A DNA stretch of 46,680 nt, taken from Caryophanales bacterium UBA7057 (GTDB lineage: Bacteria; Bacillota_I; Bacilli_A; RF39; UBA660). The position numbers and the translations under genes are program-made. The notes below the pieces were generated by a model that was given only the letters and a program-made list of their open reading frames with translations, had not been told where the DNA came from and ran no database searches. The DNA lies in the NCBI GenBank assembly GCA_002493865.1, contig DLAC01000053.1:1-46680 (forward strand). Reading direction: 5' to 3'. Numbering within the stretch: position 1 is the stretch's first letter; the number at the start of each line of letters is the position of its first letter. This document shows, one piece after another, positions 24,029-31,250 of this stretch.

Positions 24029-26151
24029 TGAATAAAACATACAAAATTAAGTTTCATGCAGAAGACATCATGAATTATAAAGAATATATGGATATCATTC
24101 ATGAATTATCTTTTTGGTATCATGAAAAAATAACAGAAGTCAACAAAATGTATGAGGATTTATTAAGTAGGAAAGACTATACTGAATCCTTTCATATCAT
24201 CCATCAACATAAAGAATTAATAGTAGAACTAATCCAGAGATTAGTGAGTAGATTTCCATTAGAAGACTTAGAAATGGGTATTTATTTAAGTAATAGTTTC
24301 GCAAGAGGAACAAATTTAATTGATAGCGATATTGATTTAAACTTTATGTATGAAGATTTTGAAAAAGGGAAAGTACTAGAAGAACTGATTTCTAATGCCT
24401 TAGCGACTATCTTATGGAAATATAGGGACTTTGTACATGATTCTATCAGTCATCGTATGCCAACGGATAATGAGGTAATGGAAAAAGATGATGAAGTAGT
24501 ATATGAGATTTCTTTGAAGGGTAAAGTAATAGAAAATAAAATTACAAAAGGGAACGAAAAGCTCATGTATCGCTTGTATCATTCTAAGAAAGATTTGAAT
24601 TCTTTTATCAAGTATTATACAGAGCAACTAAATGATGATGCATTAGGTGAATGGATTTATTTTCAAACGGAAATTTATTCATCACCAGATTATTTGAGTC
24701 GATTATTTTCTTATATTCATGAAACAGAGAATCATACTGCCCATTTGAAATTGAATGAATATAGAGAGTATTTACTAAGAACTCTAAATCTTGAAGTACA
24801 AAAGATTTCTACGTTAGATATTAGAGATATTTCAGAATTTAAAAAATATTTTAAAAATACTATTTATCGATATGTTTATGAAACATTAATATTACTAAAA
24901 AAAGAGTGTATTATTCAAGAAAAAAATAGTTCCTTTATCGATGTAAAAGATTTACTACCACTTTTAAAGAGTGAATATACAAAGGATATCATCAATCAGT
25001 ACTTTGGGAACATCATGTTACTTAATTATATTTGCGACTTATATGGAATAGAGTTTCGAACGAGGTATTCAAAACCTATATCAGAGGAATTTAAAAAATT
25101 TTATCAAGAGAAAATGGAAGAAGACGTGGACTTTGTTGAGAAGTTTAAGGATTTGGCAAAAGAGTTATTATCCTCATTAATAAAAGAAATAGAATTAGTC
25201 AATCGTTATGAACATCATACGACTTCTTATGACCCTCTAACAGAACAAATAAATATTCAAAACTATAGTCCACTTTCCCATATTAATAACATTTCAAAAG
25301 CTTATCAAAAGGATGCTTTCCTACTACCATGGATTGAAAAAAACGGAGTGTTAGTACCAATACATCCAGATACTTTAGATGACTTAAATATTTCTCGTAA
25401 AGATGTATCTAGGTATGAAACCGTTTATCCGACTTCCTCTTTTAGAACTGTTTACTCAGAAGATAAAAATATCTGTTATAAATTACCTGTACTAAGACAG
25501 ATTACACGAAGTGTAAGGAGTATGCCGAATAAAGAAATGATGCGTAGTGAAATTGCTTCTAAGGAACTTTCTAAATATACATATCCAGGATTTTCTTATC
25601 TAGAAGAACAGTGCTTTTATGGAGAAGAAGAAATCTTCAATTACTTAATTAGATATATGCCAGATAAAAAAATATATCCGTGGTTTTACTGTATTGCATC
25701 TAAGCATTTCTCAAAAGAATTTCAAATACAAGCAATTGAAAATATGATTTGCATTTGGATGTATTATGCATCGAAAGGGATTTACTTTGAATCTGCACAT
25801 ACACAGAATTTTTTAGTCGATGAAGATACAAATATCTACTACCGAGATTTATCAGATATTAGAATTTTAAATCATGAAATGATGACTCCTTCTTATATGA
25901 GAGAATTAAAAGATAAAAAAGAAATGTTATCCATTTTCTTTGATAGATCCATGTGTAGTCAAAATATTGAACACTTTATCACCTATTGTGAAGATGTAAC
26001 AGGAGAGGACATTCAATATATAAAAAGTGTGATTCAAAGAGAAATCGAAAAATATAATTTAGAGTTTCCTAATTATTCCATGAATTATGATAAGAATCGA
26101 GAGGGACACCATCCAGTAAAGACAAAATTGGTTCGTCTCAGGGATTGTTAA
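24028..26151 (+). CDS. Nucleotidyltransferase / IucA-IucC-like (NIS synthetase) fusion
   Basis: A 707-residue two-part protein. Residues ~75-130 are a minimal nucleotidyltransferase: LSNSFARGT at 87-95 (usual G-S is N-S) followed by DSDIDL at 99-104 with the metal Asp pair 101 and 103. After a ~260-residue helical linker, the C-terminal third matches NIS synthetases (IucA/IucC): PIHPDT near 445, TSSFRT (469-474, canonical T-x-S-x-R-T), KLPVLRQIT, then FESAHTQN (587-594) and RDLSD (606-610). In NIS enzymes E-x-H-x-Q-N and RD are ATP/Mg and active-site elements; here the Glu stands three residues before His instead of two. NIS enzymes join citrate or a dicarboxylate to an amine through acyl-adenylates. 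Fusion to an NTase is not known to me. Coupled to the radical SAM gene. Confidence 0.78.
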   Translation: MNKTYKIKFHAEDIMNYKEYMDIIHELSFWYHEKITEVNKMYEDLLSRKDYTESFHIIHQHKELIVELIQRLVSRFPLEDLEMGIYLSNSFARGTNLIDSDIDLNFMYEDFEKGKVLEELISNALATILWKYRDFVHDSISHRMPTDNEVMEKDDEVVYEISLKGKVIENKITKGNEKLMYRLYHSKKDLNSFIKYYTEQLNDDALGEWIYFQTEIYSSPDYLSRLFSYIHETENHTAHLKLNEYREYLLRTLNLEVQKISTLDIRDISEFKKYFKNTIYRYVYETLILLKKECIIQEKNSSFIDVKDLLPLLKSEYTKDIINQYFGNIMLLNYICDLYGIEFRTRYSKPISEEFKKFYQEKMEEDVDFVEKFKDLAKELLSSLIKEIELVNRYEHHTTSYDPLTEQINIQNYSPLSHINNISKAYQKDAFLLPWIEKNGVLVPIHPDTLDDLNISRKDVSRYETVYPTSSFRTVYSEDKNICYKLPVLRQITRSVRSMPNKEMMRSEIASKELSKYTYPGFSYLEEQCFYGEEEIFNYLIRYMPDKKIYPWFYCIASKHFSKEFQIQAIENMICIWMYYASKGIYFESAHTQNFLVDEDTNIYYRDLSDIRILNHEMMTPSYMRELKDKKEMLSIFFDRSMCSQNIEHFITYCEDVTGEDIQYIKSVIQREIEKYNLEFPNYSMNYDKNREGHHPVKTKLVRLRDC

Positions 26152-26203
26152 AATATTTAGTGATCTGTATACTATATAAAATTTTATAGATTGGAGAATT
26201 TTT

Positions 26204-26725
26204 ATGGCTACGAAAACAGTTTGCAATCATAGGTATCTGATACCACCATTGAAAAATTTACAAAAGAAATTTTATTTTTTAATAACATTGTTATTATTTG
26301 AGTATGAAGAAAATGGTTATTATCGAGATGATTTAGAAGTATTTGGTTTTAGTCAGGAAGAGTCAGATTGGTTGTGTCAGCTTTTTCCTTTCTTTGATCA
26401 AGAGTATCAAGCGCTTAAAGTGGAAGAATTTGATGAATCTATCTTAGAAGCAATGATTTCTGTCTTGCCAGAGGATATGAAAAATTTGTTAACAGATCAT
26501 ATTGTTTTATCTTCGATTGATCAATCTACAGATATTCAGACGTTATTCTGGAATATGCAAAATAATTTTAACAATGTAGGTGAAAGTCTATCGCGAGAAT
26601 ATCTTTCTCAGTTAGATTTTCAGCAATTTTTTGTGGGAAAAGAAAGTACATTTATGGATAAGTACTACCCATCGGAAGAAGAAAAAGATGAAATTCGCAT
26701 ACAATACTCTTTAAAATATAATTAA
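26204..26725 (+). CDS. Hypothetical acidic protein, 173 aa
   Basis: I do not recognise this family. The protein is 173 residues, acidic, mostly helical by pattern, rich in Phe, Asp and Glu. A hydrophobic stretch (FYFLITLLLFEY, about 23-34) is too short for a confident span. No known motif. The ATG has GGAG nine bases upstream, and the gene begins 52 bases after the NTase-NIS gene without a terminator, so co-transcription with that operon is likely. It could be a dedicated accessory or immunity protein (speculative). Confidence 0.65.
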   Translation: MATKTVCNHRYLIPPLKNLQKKFYFLITLLLFEYEENGYYRDDLEVFGFSQEESDWLCQLFPFFDQEYQALKVEEFDESILEAMISVLPEDMKNLLTDHIVLSSIDQSTDIQTLFWNMQNNFNNVGESLSREYLSQLDFQQFFVGKESTFMDKYYPSEEEKDEIRIQYSLKYN

Positions 26726-26817
26726 TATAAACCTCATACTCCTAAAGATAAAAAAGAAATATTTTATATAAATAAACTGAATCAATTGGAGAAAAAGGGG
26801 AACAATAATTTTAGTAC

Positions 26818-26846
26818 TTGAGTTTCCCAATGAATTAGGATACAAT
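26818..26846 (+). promoter_or_regulatory. Promoter of the lipoprotein gene
   Basis: TTGAGT (26818-26823), 17-base spacer, TACAAT (26841-26846), 27 bases from the start codon. Confidence 0.6.
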
Positions 26847-26872
26847 AATATCAGAAAGGAGTAAGGAGAATC

Positions 26873-27337
26873 ATGAAAAAACTTAGTATGCTATGCTTAG
26901 GACTAGTTTCTATTATGTTAGTAACTGGTTGCGGAAGTAGTAACTCAAAGACTTTAGTTTGTAAAAACACACAAAAGCAGGATGGTGTGGATATTGGAAC
27001 CACTGTTTCTATGACATTCAAAAATGAAAAAATTAATCGTGTAAAAATGGATGTTAGTACAAGACTTACTGGAGATGACGCTAAAGATCTTTGGTCTACC
27101 TTTGTTGAGGCTATGGATGGTCAAAATGAAGAAGTTGACAAAGATGGAGTTAGCATGAAAGTAAGTAAAGACGACAAAAAATATGAGTATACAGTTACTT
27201 TAGATGTTAACTTAGATAAGGCAGATAAGGACGCTTTAGCTACTTATGGTCTTGATGAGTTAATTGGTGATGACAGCAAATTAGAAGACGTTAAAAAAGA
27301 AGCAGAAAAAGACGACTTTACTTGCGAAGTAAAATAA
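26873..27337 (+). CDS. Lipoprotein, DUF1307/YehR-like
   Basis: A 154-residue precursor with a lipoprotein signal peptide: MKK, hydrophobic core, lipobox VTGC ending at Cys20, so it is diacylated by Lgt (encoded at 40,109 in this window). The mature part is lysine/aspartate-rich and beta-strand-like (SMTFKNEKINRVKMDV, EYTVTLDVNL), with one later Cys pair (C30 and C152) that might form a disulfide. It resembles the DUF1307 lipoproteins typified by YehR; substrate unknown. Standard ribosome binding site GGAG at nine bases; monocistronic with a terminator. Confidence 0.85.
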   Translation: MKKLSMLCLGLVSIMLVTGCGSSNSKTLVCKNTQKQDGVDIGTTVSMTFKNEKINRVKMDVSTRLTGDDAKDLWSTFVEAMDGQNEEVDKDGVSMKVSKDDKKYEYTVTLDVNLDKADKDALATYGLDELIGDDSKLEDVKKEAEKDDFTCEVK

Positions 27338-27347
27338 GACTTTAAAT

Positions 27348-27381
27348 ACCTATGCTTAATAAAAAGTATAGGTGTTTTTTT
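27348..27381 (+). terminator. Terminator after the lipoprotein gene
   Basis: Ten-bp stem ACCTATGCTT (27348-27357) with AAGTATAGGT (27364-27373), one G-T wobble, hexaloop AATAAA, then seven T. Confidence 0.85.
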
Positions 27382-27589
27382 GTGATTTTTTCTATAAATC
27401 ATCTTCCCAATAGAAATTTTATATGCTTTCACTCAATTTAGTATTGATAAATTTATAAAAAACAGATAGAATAGCAATAAAAAATGTAGTGGTAGTGCCT
27501 AACAGTTTTATAGGTAATCTAATACAGTATATAAATGAAATTTTATAAGAGAATACTTCAGTATTTTTCAAGCTCTAGGGGGAATGGTT

Positions 27590-29779
27590 ATGATAGATAC
27601 TAAATTGAAAGAAAAAAAATTATATTTAATGGACCCTACGAATATCAACTTAGATAATTATACAAATATGGTGAATCAACTATTAGAATTAGGGAGTTTT
27701 TCTAGTGAGTATAAAAGCTATGATACGAATAAGAAAGATATGATAACTTTTATATGTTTTGATATTGTATCCCGAATTGTCAAAGGCAACCTCACTATCC
27801 AAGAATTTGAATATCAAGGAAATTTAATTTTTACCTATAATAAAGCAAATCATAAAATTTGTATTTATGAATTGCCTAAATATGGGGAAGATGAAAATAG
27901 TATTCCAATTTTCACAGGGGATATTCTTTCTATGATACTTGAGAAAGTAAAAACTGATACAGATGTCAAAGACCTTGATATTGAATTTATAGATACTTAT
28001 CAAAAAATCGCGATTGATAATAGTTTAAAAAGAATCTTGCCACAAATTGAACAAACAGTGAACTATAAAAGAATGCTTTTAATTTACGAACAAATGCGTC
28101 AGGAGGAAGAACAAATCAGAAATGAAGTTTTAAAAGAAAAAAGGCGTAAAGATAGAGAAGATGCAATCAAAGAAAGAGTAATTGCAAAGAAAAGCATCAT
28201 TTATGGAATTGACCGAAGGGATTATGAAAATTATTTAGATTATTTAAATGCAGTGAATCAAAAAATATGTGAAGTTTGTGATTATAAAATCAATAATATT
28301 AAAAGACATATAGAGGCAAACAAAAAAATCTATATAGATTTGTTAAAGAAAAATGATAGAGATGATGATAGAGAAAGTAGAACACTTAAATATATATATG
28401 ATTATGGATATAGAGGACGTTGTAAAGAAGAAGTATGGAGAAAACTGAAAGATGTCTTAAGAGACAATGGGATTACAGACGAATCTATTGAACTTTATTA
28501 TGAATTAGTTTTTAACTATGATAGTGATTTATCGATAAAAGATAGTTTAGTATCTTTATTAAATCAAATCAGGATTGATCGATCTTGGAATGACCATTTT
28601 GATGGAAAAAGAATAGAAAATCCTGATACTATGTATCATTTTATGCTTGGAGTCGAAGGATACAAAAGCAACCACCCCGAAATTATTGAATATCCCAATC
28701 CAATCCTTAATAAATATGTTAATCAAGATGATTTTAAAAAATGTGCAGATGTTTTATTTCAAATTATTAGTTTAAAAGAACAACTTTCCTATTATGAAAG
28801 TATAAAGGCAAATCCTGATAGGGCGTTATTAAACTTTCAAAACCGTAGTGATTCTTGGAATTCTATTCTTAATTTTCCATATTGGATTCGATTAGGAAGA
28901 GATACTAGTAAAAAAACTTCCGATTGTTTTAAAGAAAGCTTTAATCTATTTATGATAAAACCAGGTGTACAAAATATTGATTTTAAGCATATCCGTATGT
29001 TTACTCGCAATCATGGACAAGAATTTGGCTCTACCAAAGCAGAAAGACAAGAATATTTAAAAAAAGTGATTCAAGGAGAAGAAAATTGTTTATATTGCGA
29101 TCGACTGATGATTACAATTCCTAAGTCTTTAAATTTCAAAAGTATCATTGGATTGATTGACTATGCACATCATTATGGAAAGCAAATTCAATTCGTTTGT
29201 GAAAATCCTGATATGGCATCTACCATCAAAGAGATATTAGTAGATCGAGCAATTTCTGGCTTTAGACAAGAATCTCCGAAGCGAAAAAGGTATTTTAAAG
29301 ACCGATGTTTTATTTGTGTAGATCCTAGTTACTATGATAATTTTATGCTTGATACTCCATCCAATAAAGCCTTCTGGCATCGCTATGATTATACAGGTAG
29401 TTATAAATTTCGTAAAAAGGAGCCTGCAAGTTTAGATTATGTAATTGATCGTACAATCTATGAAAATATTCATGACAGTGGAATTGATTATGATCAGGTA
29501 AGTAAGCAATTATTGGGAAGTTACTCTTCAGAAGAACCTGAGGTTCATCCCGTTGACATTAGTTTGTTGGATTTTATGAATCGTTCGGAACTTCATAGGT
29601 ATGCAGAATGTCAAGGATTAGACCCTGACGATGTGGAAAAAAGGTACGATGATAGATTTGATGATCAAATTCGTGATCAATTATATACATGTGCTTATCA
29701 GGATGTGGTGAATATTCCTAAGGAGCAGAAAGCATATACAAAAGGACTGAAGTATCCGTTTAGAAGCACTAAGGATTAG
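27590..29779 (+). CDS. Hypothetical protein, 729 aa
   Basis: I do not recognise this protein. From ATG 27590 (GGGGG site at 27578, seven bases upstream; ATG 27584 is too close to it) it is 729 residues, cytoplasmic and hydrophilic. A highly charged helical, probably coiled-coil segment lies at about 170-215 (repeats of Glu/Arg/Lys with EKRRKDRED), and a second helical region at about 230-270. The C-terminal ~250 residues look alpha/beta, with IIGLIDYAHHYGKQIQFVCENPDM near 530-555. A few Cys (e.g. YCD near 505, CFICVD near 580) occur singly. The gene stands between a terminator-delimited lipoprotein gene and the dinD island and may have its own promoter. Function not assigned. Confidence 0.7.
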   Translation: MIDTKLKEKKLYLMDPTNINLDNYTNMVNQLLELGSFSSEYKSYDTNKKDMITFICFDIVSRIVKGNLTIQEFEYQGNLIFTYNKANHKICIYELPKYGEDENSIPIFTGDILSMILEKVKTDTDVKDLDIEFIDTYQKIAIDNSLKRILPQIEQTVNYKRMLLIYEQMRQEEEQIRNEVLKEKRRKDREDAIKERVIAKKSIIYGIDRRDYENYLDYLNAVNQKICEVCDYKINNIKRHIEANKKIYIDLLKKNDRDDDRESRTLKYIYDYGYRGRCKEEVWRKLKDVLRDNGITDESIELYYELVFNYDSDLSIKDSLVSLLNQIRIDRSWNDHFDGKRIENPDTMYHFMLGVEGYKSNHPEIIEYPNPILNKYVNQDDFKKCADVLFQIISLKEQLSYYESIKANPDRALLNFQNRSDSWNSILNFPYWIRLGRDTSKKTSDCFKESFNLFMIKPGVQNIDFKHIRMFTRNHGQEFGSTKAERQEYLKKVIQGEENCLYCDRLMITIPKSLNFKSIIGLIDYAHHYGKQIQFVCENPDMASTIKEILVDRAISGFRQESPKRKRYFKDRCFICVDPSYYDNFMLDTPSNKAFWHRYDYTGSYKFRKKEPASLDYVIDRTIYENIHDSGIDYDQVSKQLLGSYSSEEPEVHPVDISLLDFMNRSELHRYAECQGLDPDDVEKRYDDRFDDQIRDQLYTCAYQDVVNIPKEQKAYTKGLKYPFRSTKD

Positions 29780-29805
29780 TCTCTAAGAAATTTGGACAAA
29801 TTTAT

Positions 29806-29883
29806 TTTGCTGGTTAACTTTATAGCGAGTTCAAAGAATCATTTCCAAATAATCGATGAAAGTATTTTGTTTCTTATTATGAC
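29806..29883 (+). pseudogene. Fossil of uvrB (internal fragment)
   Basis: These 78 bases align without gaps to uvrB 31446-31523 (codons 66-91) with 68 identities by my count. The fossil carries two in-frame stops (TAA for Gln, TGA across the R-V position), so it cannot be functional. Homology fades on both sides. The rest of 29780-30011 has only this fragment and the dinD promoter. Confidence 0.85.
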
Positions 29884-29979
29884 GTTTGCCTAAATCATGC
29901 GTTATTTAATAGTACTACTTAGTGTTAATCAGCCCACAAAATACGGACAAAAGTCAGTAAAATGAAATATTGAAATTTA

Positions 29980-29988
29980 TGTTATAAT
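29980..29988 (+). promoter_or_regulatory. Extended -10 promoter of dinD
   Basis: TGtTATAAT, 23 bases before the start. Upstream, GACaaaaGTC at 29945-29954 is a short dyad reminiscent of, but too diverged from, a LexA box. Confidence 0.5.
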
Positions 29989-30011
29989 ACTACAAAAGGG
30001 GGAATATAAAA

Positions 30012-30857
30012 ATGAATGAAATAGAATTATATAAAGAAAAAACATTTGAAGATATTAAACATATTGATTCAAATGGTAATGAGTATTGGCTAGCTAGAGA
30101 ATTACAAAATGTATTAGAATATAAAAGATGGGATAAATTTTGTAATGTAATAAGGAATGCTCAAAAAGCATGTGAGAATAGTAATTATGAAGTTTTTGAA
30201 CATTTTTCCCAAGTGGGAAAGACATCAAAAATGCCTAATGGCGGTGTTAAAAACTTATTAGATTATAAACTATCAAGATATGCCTGTTATTTAATAGTAC
30301 AAAATTCAGATCCTAGAAAAGAAGTTGTTGCTTTAGGACAAACCTATTTTGCAGTACAAACAAGAAAGCAAGAGTTAACTGAGAAGGAATATAGTGAATT
30401 AACTGAAGATGAAAAGAGATTTTATCAAAGAAACTTAACTAAAAAAGGTAATTATTCACTAAATCAGGTAGCTAAGAAGGCAGGGGTTAAAAACTTTGAC
30501 TTATTTCATAATGCTGGCTATAAAGGACTATACAATGGTGAAACAGCGGATGATATCGCTAAAAGAAAAGGTTTAAGATACCGGGAAGATATTTTGGATA
30601 ATATGGGAAGTGAGGAATTAGCAGCTAATTTGTTTCGGATTACACAGACTGAGGCAAAACTAAAAAGGGATAGTATAGAAGGTGAAAGTAATGCTAGTGA
30701 AGAACATTATAATATTGGAAAAAATATTAGAGAAGTAATAAAAAAGAATGGTGGAACTATGCCCGAGGAATTACCTACACCTAAGAAGTCATTAAAGGAA
30801 TTAGAAAAAGAAAATAAGAATAAAAATAATCTGATAAGTAATGTCAAAAGTAAATAA
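30012..30857 (+). CDS. dinD: DNA-damage-inducible protein D (DinD), BRO-N antirepressor-like
   Basis: A 281-residue protein. The N-terminal ~110 residues have the BRO-N pattern (YWLARELQNVLEYKRWDKFCNVI, then a conserved YACYLIVQNSDPRKEVVALGQTYFAVQTR segment), which is the DinD signature; the middle (KKAGVKNFDLFHNAGYKGLYNGETADDIAKRKG) is the second DinD signature. DinD inhibits RecA filaments in E. coli and is often SOS-controlled and mobile. The tail is lysine-rich and low-complexity. RBS AAAGGGGGAA. It sits upstream of uvrB among gene fossils, suggesting that it arrived on mobile DNA. Confidence 0.93.
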   Translation: MNEIELYKEKTFEDIKHIDSNGNEYWLARELQNVLEYKRWDKFCNVIRNAQKACENSNYEVFEHFSQVGKTSKMPNGGVKNLLDYKLSRYACYLIVQNSDPRKEVVALGQTYFAVQTRKQELTEKEYSELTEDEKRFYQRNLTKKGNYSLNQVAKKAGVKNFDLFHNAGYKGLYNGETADDIAKRKGLRYREDILDNMGSEELAANLFRITQTEAKLKRDSIEGESNASEEHYNIGKNIREVIKKNGGTMPEELPTPKKSLKELEKENKNKNNLISNVKSK

Positions 30858-30901
30858 AGATAATTCACTGCCTCTAAATAATTTATGAAAAGATATGAAG
30901 C

Positions 30902-31165
30902 GTGAAACAGCAAAATATATATAGTAATAAAGAATTTTTTAAAGGATACCAAAGTTTAAGAGATAGTTTAAGTGCAAATGAACTAATTGGAATGGGTACA
31001 AAAAGTTATAGGTATAGATTTATCAATTATATGATAAATGAAGTGATTAAGAATTCTAATAGTGATAAAATTGAATATAAGGTTATGTCTATGAATGATA
31101 TTGATAAATTAAATGAAAAATTTGATATGATTGTTTCATCACTAGTAATAAAAATTACAGATTAA
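30902..31165 (+). pseudogene. Decayed class I SAM-dependent methyltransferase
   Basis: An 87-codon reading beginning at GTG. The start (NIYSNKEFFKGYQSLRD...NELI) matches the common N-terminus of a small methyltransferase family (NIYDN.EFFEGY..LR...N.L.EQPA), and the end (DKIEYKVMSMNDIDKLNEKFDMIVSSLVI) matches the acidic/post-II motif region (IEY...MEDID...FD.VVSSL). The SAM-binding LDLGCG core that should lie between is gone, so the gene is an internal-deletion fossil or remnant. It may still be translated but should not be active. Confidence 0.6.
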
Positions 31166-31250
31166 CTACTTAATATAATCATTCGAGGACGGATTTAGAA
31201 ATTAATAATTTGGTTAATGACAAGAGAATAAGAACAAATGGAGGATGTAT

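Noticed and set aside
26175..26188. Palindrome TATAAAATTTTATA before the 173-aa gene
   Set aside because: It is only A and T in an AT-rich spacer, so chance is a sufficient explanation.
29806..29883. Phage attachment site in uvrB
   Set aside because: The repeated segment is internal to uvrB, is 78 bases with decay and no integrase is present, so a fossil duplication is more likely.
29940..29960. LexA box in front of dinD
   Set aside because: GACaaaaGTC differs from GAACN4GTTC at the central positions and lacks the outer bases, so I do not call it.
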